9,217 nt of DNA, taken from contig JANQZQ010000014.1 in assembly GCA_030728545.1 (NCBI GenBank), positions 1-9,217 on the forward strand, given 5' to 3'. The stretch is from Ilumatobacteraceae bacterium. Its GTDB lineage: Bacteria > Actinomycetota > Acidimicrobiia > Acidimicrobiales > Ilumatobacteraceae. The position numbers were made by a program, and so were the translations under genes. Shown in pieces: positions 1 through 6,026 of the stretch. How positions within the stretch are numbered: position 1 is the stretch's first letter; every line of letters begins with the position of its first letter. The notes under the pieces were generated by a model. It was not told where the DNA came from. It saw only the letters and a program-made list of their open reading frames with translations, and ran no database searches.

Positions 1-1059
1 CGGTGAAAAGATAAACAAATACGCCGCATCAAATTGCGCGGCTGCGGCAACTTCCATGGTTTGCACAAAATCGGCCTCGGTCTCGCCAGGAAACCCGACG
101 ATCACATCGGTGGTCACCGCCAAGTCAGGGATGGTGCGTCGCGCCTCGGCGAGACGATCTAAATAGCGCTCGGCGGTGTAACCGCGATGCATCGCTGCCA
201 ACACGGCGTCGCTGCCGGCTTGCAACGGGTAATGCAGATGTTCACACACGCTGGCGGTTTCGGCCATGGCCAACAGGGTGTCTTCACGCATGTCTTTGGG
301 ATGCGGGCTCATGTATCGCACCCGCTGCACGCCCGGCACTGCACCAACGGCCCGCAGCAAGGCGGCAAACTGCGGCACGACGCGCACCGACTCGTCGCCG
401 GCTCGACGGCTCGCCAACGACAGGTCGCGACCGTACGAGTTGACGTTTTGCCCGAGCAGAAAAATCTCAGTAACCCCGCTGGCGGCCAACCCACGCACTT
501 CATCGACGATGCCCTCGAACGGACGGCTGATCTCGCGCCCGCGCACGGCCGGCACGATGCAATAGGCACACGTGTTGTCGCAGCCGATTTGAATGGTCAC
601 CCAACTGCGATACGACGTTTCGCGTCGCACCGGCAACGCCGAAGGAAACAGTGCGTAGTCATCAACGATTGCTTCGTCCAAAATCTCGGTCACTGCCCCA
701 CTGACCCGCGACTCGTTGAGCAATTCAGTGGCCCGGTGCACATTGTGGGTGCCAAGCACCACGTCTACCCACGGTGCGCGTTGCCGCACCAGTTCGCGAT
801 CTTTTTGCGCCAAGCAACCCGCCACCACAATTTGGCGAGTGGGGTCGGCATCTTTCCAGGCCTTCATCGTGCCGAGCGTGCCATACAACTTTTTGTCGGC
901 ATTTTCTCGAATACAACACGTATTAATGACCACCACGTCGGCTTTGGCTTCGTCGTCAATCGGCTCGAGGCCGTCTTGTTCTAACAGCCCAGCAATTCGC
1001 TCGGAGTCGTGCTCGTTCATCTGGCAGCCGAACGTGCGCACCACGTATCGACGAGTCAC
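1..1059 (-). CDS. miaB: MiaB, tRNA-2-methylthio-N6-dimethylallyladenosine synthase (partial, C-terminus off left edge)
   Basis: Radical-SAM methylthiotransferase that adds the 2-methylthio group to i6A37 of tRNAs reading UNN codons. The visible 353 residues hold the N-terminal MTTase domain with its three cluster cysteines at C12 (TFGCQMN), C48 (NTCCIREN) and C82 (VAGCLAQK), then the radical-SAM CxxxCxxC motif at C160, C164 and C167 (GCDNTCAYC). The C-terminal end of the SAM domain and the TRAM domain lie beyond base 1. I place the start at GTG 1059-1057, giving VTRRYVVRTFGCQMN. The first ATG in frame (1020) would lose the essential C12. No Shine-Dalgarno is visible, and the start lies only 27 nt past the recA terminator, so translation may be leaderless or transcription may come by read-through. 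Gene identity is secure; the start is less so. Confidence 0.95.
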   Translation of the reverse strand, partial: MTRRYVVRTFGCQMNEHDSERIAGLLEQDGLEPIDDEAKADVVVINTCCIRENADKKLYGTLGTMKAWKDADPTRQIVVAGCLAQKDRELVRQRAPWVDVVLGTHNVHRATELLNESRVSGAVTEILDEAIVDDYALFPSALPVRRETSYRSWVTIQIGCDNTCAYCIVPAVRGREISRPFEGIVDEVRGLAASGVTEIFLLGQNVNSYGRDLSLASRRAGDESVRVVPQFAALLRAVGAVPGVQRVRYMSPHPKDMREDTLLAMAETASVCEHLHYPLQAGSDAVLAAMHRGYTAERYLDRLAEARRTIPDLAVTTDVIVGFPGETEADFVQTMEVAAAAQFDAAYLFIFSP

Positions 1060-1061
1060 AA

Positions 1062-1078
1062 CGCTAAGCAGGCTAGCG
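1062..1078. repeat. short inverted repeat before the miaB start
   Basis: CGCTA and TAGCG are separated by 7 nt in the 27-nt space between the recA terminator T-run and the proposed miaB GTG. It could be a small operator or a stem covering the start. It is only 5 bp per arm, so it may also be chance. Confidence 0.3.
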
Positions 1079-1086
1079 AGGCATAC

Positions 1087-1123
1087 AAAAAGTGCGGGTG
1101 CCACCCGAAGGCGACACCCGCAC
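1087..1123 (-). terminator. intrinsic terminator of recA
   Basis: Read on the minus strand, GTGCGGGTGTCGCC pairs with GGTGGCACCCGCAC over 14 bp (two G.T wobbles). The stem closes on a C(TTCG)G tetraloop, the most stable loop class, and is followed at once by TTTTT. It lies 38 bp past the recA stop. A second, U-less stem (GGCGGC/GCCGCC, 1138-1154) sits between the stop and the terminator and may add to it. Confidence 0.93.
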
Positions 1124-1160
1124 AATGATGGTGATCTGGCGGCCAACTGCCGCCGTGCGC

Positions 1161-2315
1161 TTATTCGAGTTCGATTGGCGCTTCGTCTTGCTTGGTGAAA
1201 CCAGCAGGCACTTCTTCAACCGGCTTGGCCATTGCTTTGTCGCGCACGCGTGCCGACATTTGCATCATCACGTCGGGGTTGTCAATCAAGAACTGCTTAG
1301 AGTTCTCGCGACCCTGGCCGAGTTGCTCGCCGTCGTAGGTGAACCAGGCACCAGACTTCTTGGCGATGCCCATCTCGACGGCAAGGTCGAGCACCGAGCC
1401 TTCGCGGCTGATGCCCTTGCCGTAGGTGATGTCGAATTCGGCCTGCTTGAACGGTGGCGCAACTTTTTTCTTCACCACTTTGACGCGGGTGCGCGCACCC
1501 ACCACTTCGGCACCATCTTTGATGGATTCGATGCGACGAATGTCGAGACGTACCGACGAATAAAACTTGAGCGCCCGACCACCGGGGGTGGTTTCTGGCG
1601 ACCCGAACATGACACCGATTTTTTCACGCAACTGGTTGATGAAAATAGCGATCGTGTTGGACTTGTTCAAGTTGGCGGTGAGTTTGCGCAGGGCTTGGCT
1701 CATCAAACGGGCTTGCAGACCCACGTGGCTGTCACCCATTTCGCCTTCAATTTCGGCGCGTGGTGTAAGTGCCGCCACCGAGTCGATGACAATCACGTCA
1801 ACGGCGCTGGAGCGCACGAGCATGTCGACGATCTCGAGTGCTTGCTCGCCCGTGTCGGGCTGCGAGATGAGCAGGTTGTCGGTGTCAACACCAATTGCTG
1901 CTGCATAGATCGGGTCGAGGGCGTGCTCGGCGTCGACATAGGCGCAGATGCCACCGTTGCGTTGCGCTTCGGCAACGATGTGCATGGCCAGGGTGGATTT
2001 ACCCGACGACTCTGGGCCGAAAATTTCGACCACTCGACCGCGCGGCACACCGCCGACTCCGAGGGCAATGTCGAGGGCCAAGGCCCCGGTGGATACTGCT
2101 TCGATGGCCATGGTTTCTTTTTCGCCCATGCGCATTACCGAGCCGGCGCCGAACTGTTTGTCGATTTGCCCGAGGGCTGCTTCGAGTGCTTTGGCCCGCT
2201 CACCGGCGCGCGCACGATCGCTCTCGGCGGTCTGCTTGGGTTTTTTCTCCGAGGGCCGATCGACGACCTTGTCGGTGGATTTAGCGGCCTTTTCATTCTT
2301 TCGTTCGAAGCTCAT
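1161..2315 (-). CDS. recA: RecA recombinase
   Basis: DNA-dependent ATPase that forms the presynaptic filament for homologous recombination and stimulates LexA self-cleavage in the SOS response. The protein has 384 residues. Visible motifs are Walker A GPESSGKST (100-108), the catalytic glutamate in VDAEHALDP (E130), Walker B VIVIDSVAAL with D178, and the L2 DNA-binding region starting NQLREKIG and ending TTPGGRALKFYSS (227-254). The C-terminus is acidic (DEAPIELE). Compared with E. coli RecA, Walker A lies about 34 residues later, because of a Lys/Glu-rich N-terminal extension of low complexity. The start ATG has GAAAGGA (2324-2330) with an 8-nt gap. The gene has its own LexA-controlled promoter and a strong terminator, so it is probably a single-gene unit. 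Confidence 0.98.
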   Translation of the reverse strand: MSFERKNEKAAKSTDKVVDRPSEKKPKQTAESDRARAGERAKALEAALGQIDKQFGAGSVMRMGEKETMAIEAVSTGALALDIALGVGGVPRGRVVEIFGPESSGKSTLAMHIVAEAQRNGGICAYVDAEHALDPIYAAAIGVDTDNLLISQPDTGEQALEIVDMLVRSSAVDVIVIDSVAALTPRAEIEGEMGDSHVGLQARLMSQALRKLTANLNKSNTIAIFINQLREKIGVMFGSPETTPGGRALKFYSSVRLDIRRIESIKDGAEVVGARTRVKVVKKKVAPPFKQAEFDITYGKGISREGSVLDLAVEMGIAKKSGAWFTYDGEQLGQGRENSKQFLIDNPDVMMQMSARVRDKAMAKPVEEVPAGFTKQDEAPIELE

Positions 2316-2323
2316 TGCTGGTG

Positions 2324-2330
2324 TCCTTTC
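2324..2330 (-). promoter_or_regulatory. recA ribosome binding site
   Basis: GAAAGGA on the minus strand; its AGGA ends 8 nt before the ATG at 2315. This supports the long N-terminal form of RecA rather than an internal start. Confidence 0.75.
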
Positions 2331-2439
2331 GTGGTTGTTGGGGAGAACGTTGCACCGTAGGGATGGGGTGCTACGTGATAGTTATGTTTTGGTATCTCAT
2401 TCCCACTGCTGTGTGCACCAGACATGAGGAACTGCTCAA

Positions 2440-2468
2440 ACCTTACCTACGAACACCTGTTCGGTCAA
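2440..2468 (-). promoter_or_regulatory. recA promoter, TTGACC-17-TAAGGT
   Basis: On the minus strand TTGACC (2468-2463) and TAAGGT (2445-2440) are spaced by exactly 17 bp, upstream of recA. The spacer is occupied by a perfect LexA box, as expected for an SOS promoter. The transcript would start near 2433 and carry a leader of about 118 nt. Confidence 0.7.
2450..2463. promoter_or_regulatory. LexA (SOS) box
   Basis: CGAACACCTGTTCG is a 14-bp inverted repeat, CGAAC-N4-GTTCG, and matches the Gram-positive/actinobacterial LexA operator (CGAAC-N4-GTTCG) at all arm positions. It overlaps the recA promoter spacer, so bound LexA would block RNA polymerase directly. Confidence 0.92.
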
Positions 2469-2471
2469 GCA

Positions 2472-2503
2472 CCCCCACCCCTTTTGGCCCGAGGGGGTAC
2501 CAG
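2472..2503. repeat. C-run/G-run inverted repeat
   Basis: Just upstream of the recA -35 box, a C-rich segment containing ACCCCC and a following GGGGGT can pair over about 6 bp around an imperfect loop. No U-tract follows on either strand, so it is not a standard terminator. It may slow read-through from the upstream genes. Confidence 0.35.
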
Positions 2504-2509
2504 GGGGGC

Positions 2510-2530
2510 CTGAGCCCACGTCAGGCTCAG
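2510..2530. repeat. hairpin CTGAGCC/GGCTCAG
   Basis: A 7-bp perfect inverted repeat with a 7-nt loop, at the edge of the tandem repeat; its right arm is part of the first repeat copy. It could act as a U-less 3' end stem for the DUF983 transcript on the minus strand. Confidence 0.4.
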
Positions 2531-2578
2531 CCAGGGGCCAGGCCAGGCTCAGCCAGGGGCCAGGCCAGGCTCAGCCAG
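2522..2578. repeat. 22-bp GC-rich tandem repeat, about 2.6 copies
   Basis: Two exact 22-bp copies (2522-2543 and 2544-2565) and a 13-bp partial copy (2566-2578). The unit begins CAGGCTCAGCC and ends GGGGCCAGGC. The array ends 7 bp from the stop codon of the DUF983 gene and lies outside coding sequence. Copy identity suggests recent slippage expansion. It is too short and lacks spacers for a CRISPR. Its role is unknown. Confidence 0.9.
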
Positions 2579-2584
2579 AAGTGG

Positions 2585-3010
2585 CTAGTTCGCCACCCCG
2601 CGGGCCTGTTCTTCGCCATCGTCTTCGCTGATGGGTCGCAGATACAAATCGATGGCCTGCCACAAGGTGTAAGAAATCGGATACCCGCCGACCCCCACCA
2701 AAAGAGTCACGCCGATGGTGCTGGCCAACACCGGCACTAATGCCACATCGGGATACGTGACGATGACCCCGATACCCATCGTGAGCAGCAGCAATCCACC
2801 CGTGGTGATGAAGCTGATGGCCATCGCGCCAAGCATGAAGCCTTCGTGGTTGCGCTCCCAACGCAGGCCGCAGCCCACGCAACGTTCACCGCGCACAAAC
2901 CACCTGGTGAAAAACGCCCGACGATTGCCGCAGTGTGGGCACCGTCGCAACAGACCACGCCACATCATCAACCCAAGTTTGGGCGACTCGTTCACCACCA
3001 GCGACGACAA
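2585..3010 (-). CDS. DUF983 zinc-ribbon membrane protein
   Basis: Small membrane protein of 141 residues whose function is not established. It begins with a zinc-ribbon made of two CxxC knuckles, C24-C27 (CPHCG) and C44-C47 (CVGCG). Two hydrophobic segments follow, at about 58-85 and 89-110, and a short acidic C-terminal tail. This order (RCPHCG, then CxxCG, then N-H-E-G-F and two TM helices) is the DUF983 (PF06170) pattern. The reading frame opens with TTG 3 nt after the stop of the upstream aminomutase-like gene, so the two are probably co-transcribed and translationally coupled. Internal GTG codons at residues 5 and 6 or ATG at 15-16 are other possible starts. No strong ribosome site distinguishes them. 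Confidence 0.85.
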   Translation of the reverse strand: MSSLVVNESPKLGLMMWRGLLRRCPHCGNRRAFFTRWFVRGERCVGCGLRWERNHEGFMLGAMAISFITTGGLLLLTMGIGVIVTYPDVALVPVLASTIGVTLLVGVGGYPISYTLWQAIDLYLRPISEDDGEEQARGVAN

Positions 3011-3013
3011 AAA

Positions 3014-4387
3014 CTAACGAATGAGTTCTTCGACGAAGTCGGCGAACACGCCGGCGTATGTCATTGCAGCTTCGTCGGTGTGCATCACCGAGATGAGCCA
3101 CTGCTCGTCCAAACCGGGTGGCAACAAAATGCCGCGGTTAATACCGTGCATCCATTGAGCGAATGCCAAGTCAAAATCGGTGTTTTTGTAGTCGCGATAA
3201 TTTTTGATTGGTTCAGGCGACCAGGTAACGCAGCCTTTGGCACCGAACTCCACCACGTTGGCGGGCAGCCCATGTTGCGTGATTACCGAGCGACAGGCTT
3301 CAACCAATTCGTGGTTGCGCGCGATTACCTCGCGGGTTACCTCGGGTGTGCACACTTCGGTGAGCACCGCCTTGGCCGCAGCCATGCACAGCGGATTACC
3401 GTTGTAGGTGCCCAAGTGCACAACGCGACGTTCGGTGATTTCGTCCATGTATTCGCGCTTGCCACCGAATGCCCCAAGCGGTAGGCCGCCACCGATGGAT
3501 TTGGCGAGGGCAACTAAGTCGGGTTCAACACCAAAGACCCCGGCAGCGCCCGACCAACCAGCGGTGATGCCGGTTTTTACTTCGTCAAACACGAGCAACG
3601 TGCCGTATCTGCTGGTGATTTCGCGCACGGCCTGCAGGTATCCGTCTTGTGGCATGCAGATACCGATGTTTTGCATGACTGGCTCGACGATGAACGCAGC
3701 AACGTCGCGGCCTCGCAACGCACGCTCAAGTGCTTCGGCGTCGTTGTAAGGGATCACGATGGTGTCGCCCACGACGCCCTTGGTGATGCCAGCTGACGAG
3801 GCCACCGAATACGGCGCGTCGGCCGGGCCAGCCACATCCAGTGACGGCTTCATCGACACCATGACTTCGTCGTGATGGCCGTGATAGCCGCCTTCGACCT
3901 TGACGATCTTGTCGCGGCCCGTTGCAGCACGCGCAATACGCAACGCGTCCATCGTGGCTTCGGTGCCCGAGTTGGTGAAGCGCCACAGCGGGAAGCCGTA
4001 ACGCGCCGCGAGCAACTCGGCCACTTCGGCGTTGCTTGGGCACGGGGTGACAAACAAGGTTCCGTCATCGAGCTGGGCCGACACGGCTTTGCGCACCGCT
4101 GGGTGCATGTGGCCGGCGAACAGCGCGCCAAAGCCCATGTTGTAATCCACGTAGCGGTTGCCGTCGACGTCGATCGACCAATACTCCTGGGCGCGAGCCA
4201 ACACGATCGGGTACGGGTCGTAGTCCTGAAAGCTGGATGGCACGCCGAGGGGCATCGACTTGCGGGCGCGGGCGTTGGCCGCTTGGGAACCTTTGGTGCG
4301 CTCGGCGTAAACCTGTAGTTCGCGGGCAGTGATCTCCTTGGCCCGAGTGACTAGGGATTGCGTCAGCGTCTTATCAGCCGCTGGCAT
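3014..4387 (-). CDS. class III PLP aminotransferase, glutamate-1-semialdehyde aminomutase-like
   Basis: A fold-type I PLP enzyme of 457 residues. Visible features are FTNSGTEATMDALR (138-150, phosphate cup), GGYHGHHDE (166-174), IVEP with E235, VFDEV with D268 (binds the pyridine N of PLP), and AKSIGGGLPLGAFGG with Schiff-base K296. These place it in the GSA 2,1-aminomutase group (COG0001), which makes 5-aminolevulinate for tetrapyrroles. However, the canonical HemL N-terminal PGGVNSPVRAF block is replaced by PLGVPSSFQDYDPYP, and TLSGNP reads TYNGNP. It may therefore be a HemL paralogue acting on another amino acid, and I give no symbol. The start ATG 4387 has GGAG 9 nt upstream. An extension to 4567 would only read the antisense of tRNA-His. 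Confidence 0.85.
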   Translation of the reverse strand: MPAADKTLTQSLVTRAKEITARELQVYAERTKGSQAANARARKSMPLGVPSSFQDYDPYPIVLARAQEYWSIDVDGNRYVDYNMGFGALFAGHMHPAVRKAVSAQLDDGTLFVTPCPSNAEVAELLAARYGFPLWRFTNSGTEATMDALRIARAATGRDKIVKVEGGYHGHHDEVMVSMKPSLDVAGPADAPYSVASSAGITKGVVGDTIVIPYNDAEALERALRGRDVAAFIVEPVMQNIGICMPQDGYLQAVREITSRYGTLLVFDEVKTGITAGWSGAAGVFGVEPDLVALAKSIGGGLPLGAFGGKREYMDEITERRVVHLGTYNGNPLCMAAAKAVLTEVCTPEVTREVIARNHELVEACRSVITQHGLPANVVEFGAKGCVTWSPEPIKNYRDYKNTDFDLAFAQWMHGINRGILLPPGLDEQWLISVMHTDEAAMTYAGVFADFVEELIR

Positions 4388-4396
4388 GGTTATCAG

Positions 4397-4400
4397 CTCC
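4397..4400 (-). promoter_or_regulatory. ribosome binding site of the aminomutase-like gene
   Basis: GGAG on the minus strand, 9 nt before ATG 4387. It decides the start against the longer open frame that runs through tRNA-His. Confidence 0.7.
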
Positions 4401-4450
4401 AAACAGGTGTGTAACCCCCACTCTACACATGGCAGACTGGGGTGCCCATG

Positions 4451-4527
4451 GTGGGCGTAGCTCAGTTGGCTAGAGCGCCAGGTTGTGGTCCTGGAGGTCG
4501 CGGGTTCAAGCCCCGTCGTCCACCCCA
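4451..4527 (+). tRNA. tRNA-His (anticodon GTG)
   Basis: Full cloverleaf. The acceptor stem is GTGGGCG/CGTCCAC. The D arm is GCTC...GAGC, and the anticodon arm is CCAGG-TTGTGGT-CCTGG with GTG at 4485-4487. The T arm is GCGGG-TTCAAGC-CCCGT. The discriminator is C73 (4524), with G at 4450 opposite it; this is the G-1:C73 pair that marks tRNA-His. CCA is encoded (4525-4527). It is divergent from the aminomutase-like gene with about 63 bp between, so both promoters must lie in or overlap that short gap. Confidence 0.97.
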
Positions 4528-4535
4528 GAAGTGCG

Positions 4536-4567
4536 GTGGGGCGTATTCGGAAACGAGTGCGCCCCAC
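4536..4567. other. long GNRA-capped hairpin between two tRNA genes
   Basis: GTGGGGCG pairs with CGCCCCAC (8 bp), and the stem continues inward through T.G and ATTCG/CGAGT to a GAAA tetraloop, giving 14 bp with two wobbles. It starts 9 nt after the tRNA-His CCA end. No U-tract follows on the plus strand, so it is not a clear intrinsic terminator. It could be a 3'-end processing or exonuclease barrier in a tRNA-His/tRNA-Lys precursor. Confidence 0.6.
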
Positions 4568-4629
4568 ACACGTTGGGAGCCCAGAGCCGCGTGCGAGTTA
4601 GGCTCGGGCGTTGCAATTTTCATAATGAT

Positions 4630-4706
4630 GCCCCTCTAGCTCAGTTGGTTAGAGCATCGGACTCTTAATCCGCAGGTCCTCGGTTCGAATCCGAGGGGGG
4701 GCACCA
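4630..4706 (+). tRNA. tRNA-Lys (anticodon CTT)
   Basis: Full cloverleaf. The acceptor stem is GCCCCTC/GGGGGGC with one T.G pair. The D arm is GCTC...GAGC, and the anticodon arm is TCGGA-CTCTTAA-TCCGC with CTT in the loop. The T arm is CTCGG-TTCGAAT-CCGAG. The discriminator is A, and CCA is encoded (4704-4706). The gene lies 102 bp after tRNA-His. A CATAAT (4621-4626) just before it would start transcription inside the tRNA, so co-transcription with tRNA-His or another promoter is more likely. Confidence 0.97.
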
Positions 4707-4708
4707 AG

Positions 4709-4724
4709 TTATTTACTTATTTAC
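4709..4724. repeat. TTATTTAC tandem duplication
   Basis: Two perfect 8-bp copies (4709-4716 and 4717-4724) between the tRNA-Lys 3' end and the convergent glycosyltransferase. The second copy contains the TAA stop of that gene. The A/T-rich run downstream of tRNA-Lys may also help end its transcript. A small slippage duplication is the simplest reading. Confidence 0.7.
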
Positions 4725-5484
4725 GGCGCCGGGTGATGAATTGAATTCGTTCGGTTACAGGCGGCACAAGTTGTGACGTCTGATGGTCGTGTCGGCGATA
4801 CAACACATTCACCTCACTACTCACCACCCCTGCGTGCGCGTCAGAGATTGCAAGAATCAGCGCAGTGTCTTCGTCTCGTGCCAAGCCCGGCCAGCCGCCG
4901 ACGTCCCAAATCCATCGCGCGTAGGTGGCAAACGTGGTCGGATGAAATGGCAGATAGCCAAAGTCTTCCCAGCATGACCGCAACGCTCCTCGCGGCGATT
5001 CCCCCATCCATTCACTCGGAACAAATGCGTCGCTGTTGGGTGCCTTCGTTGCATCACTTGACAGCCGTGCTGAATATCTTCCGTCACGTTGCACGAGAGT
5101 TCCTTGTTGATTATCGACTGCGGCAAAACCACACCACATGAAGCCCGACTCCAATTGCGATACAACACGCGCGACTGCATCGGGCGCCAATTCATCGTCG
5201 GCGTCAAGCAGCATCACCATTTCACCGTGGGCGCGAGCCAGTGCAAGATTTCTCGCCTCTGCCGCGCCACCACTGAGCCCCGAAGCCGCATACTGAGCCA
5301 CCTTCGAGTCGAGCGTCTGCACGAAACTTTGGGCTGGCGACGGTGGGCCATCTTCTTGCACGTACCACCGAACCAGCCAAGGTGCAGGAATCTGTTGTCG
5401 ACGAATCGACTCCCATGCTTGGGGAAGATATGCAGCGTGATGTTTGCCGACCGGGGTGAGAATCGAAATCTCGTGCTGCGACAT
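4717..5484 (-). CDS. family 2 glycosyltransferase (GT-A fold)
   Basis: Probable cytoplasmic glycosyltransferase of 255 residues using a nucleotide-sugar donor; acceptor and product are unknown. The N-terminus ISILTPVGKH (6-15) is the first beta strand of a GT-A fold. ARNLALARAHGEMVMLLDADD (77-97) is the typical GT2 block, with the metal-binding DAD at 94-96. RDEDTALIL (203-211) carries the acidic residues usual near the catalytic site, and YRRHDHQTS (229-237) is a late motif seen in many GT2 enzymes. There is no transmembrane segment. The ATG lies 5 nt after the stop of the GerMN gene, so it appears to be the last gene of the two-component operon and is probably translationally coupled. It converges on tRNA-Lys, 10 bp away. 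Confidence 0.88.
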   Translation of the reverse strand: MSQHEISILTPVGKHHAAYLPQAWESIRRQQIPAPWLVRWYVQEDGPPSPAQSFVQTLDSKVAQYAASGLSGGAAEARNLALARAHGEMVMLLDADDELAPDAVARVVSQLESGFMWCGFAAVDNQQGTLVQRDGRYSARLSSDATKAPNSDAFVPSEWMGESPRGALRSCWEDFGYLPFHPTTFATYARWIWDVGGWPGLARDEDTALILAISDAHAGVVSSEVNVLYRRHDHQTSQLVPPVTERIQFITRRRK

Positions 5485-5489
5485 TTCCG

Positions 5490-6026
5490 CTATCTCGTGA
5501 GCAATTTGACGTAGTCGGCCCGAGTCGCGGGACGCGAAATTGGTTGACCGTCGGCATCTGGCACCGCCACAGCTGCAGCATTTTGTCGAAACTCAACACC
5601 GCTGATATTGAAGTTGGCCAGCACGGTCAGCGTCAGCTGCCCGAGCACCAGCACTTGCTCAGACCCCGGTAGATCTGCAAACAAGGTGCTCAGGCTCACC
5701 TGTGCCAAGTCATCAACCACGATGAGGCCTTCCACCAAATCCGAACGCTGAGCGAGCCCCGAGCGAACTGACCCGTTAGCGCCAGCAAGAGTCGTCTCGT
5801 CGATGAGCGATTGCAAAAGGTTTAACTCTGTAAACCCGGAAGGGAATACCAGAGGCCGACCAACGAGCCCTTCACCGCGGATGAAATACACAAGCGCTGC
5901 ACGAGCCTCTGAAACCAAGGTTGATGGAACCGGTGCTGCAGCCACAGTCGTGGTCGTGGTCGTGGCAATAGCAAGGCTTTCTGCTTCAGACAATTGCGCG
6001 AGACTCGACCGGAATCCCGCAACCAA
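5490..6026 (-). CDS. GerMN-domain protein, LpqB-like (frame split from its signal peptide)
   Basis: The open frame holds 178 codons counted from a TTG at 6026. A Thr/Ala-Pro linker encoded by ACGACC repeats (about residues 21-36) is followed by a GerMN domain (about 42-160): ALVYFIRGEGLV, LLQSLIDETT, VDDLAQVSLSTLFADL and LVLGQLTLTVLANF match the GerMN pattern of strand, Ser/Asp-Leu-Ser and ALAQLV-type helix. In actinobacteria such domains occur in the lipoprotein LpqB, which works with the MtrB kinase. Here the gene directly follows a kinase, which supports that role. LpqB's beta-propeller is absent. The frame has no secretion signal of its own; a perfect lipoprotein signal peptide overlaps it in the -1 register (5986-6072). 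The native gene is therefore probably 5490-6072 with one extra base between 6032 and 5989. Confidence 0.8.
   Translation of the reverse strand: MVAGFRSSLAQLSEAESLAIATTTTTTVAAAPVPSTLVSEARAALVYFIRGEGLVGRPLVFPSGFTELNLLQSLIDETTLAGANGSVRSGLAQRSDLVEGLIVVDDLAQVSLSTLFADLPGSEQVLVLGQLTLTVLANFNISGVEFRQNAAAVAVPDADGQPISRPATRADYVKLLTR

Noticed and set aside
187..984. 265-codon plus-strand open frame opposite miaB
   Set aside because: The minus strand gives a complete run of MiaB cluster motifs here; the plus frame is a GC-driven shadow.
1092..2360. 422-codon plus-strand open frame opposite recA
   Set aside because: It is the complement of recA codons, His/Gly/Phe-rich with no recognisable domain, and covers the recA promoter-proximal region. 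recA identity is certain.
2522..2578. CRISPR array
   Set aside because: Repeats are contiguous with no spacers, and no cas gene is present.
4388..4567. 60-residue N-terminal extension of the aminomutase-like protein
   Set aside because: It reads the antisense of tRNA-His and yields the well-known spurious TGLEPATS-type peptide. ATG 4387 has a good ribosome site.
4621..4626. CATAAT as -10 box of tRNA-Lys, with TTAGGC 17 bp upstream
   Set aside because: The start would fall around 4633, inside the mature tRNA that begins at 4630.
4451..4706. Integrated element at the tRNA genes
   Set aside because: No second copy of a tRNA 3' end, integrase or phage gene is in the window.
5943..5970. ACGACC hexamer repeats as a phase-variable tract
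   Set aside because: The unit is 6 bp, so slippage keeps the frame. It encodes the Thr-rich linker and cannot explain the frameshift upstream of it.
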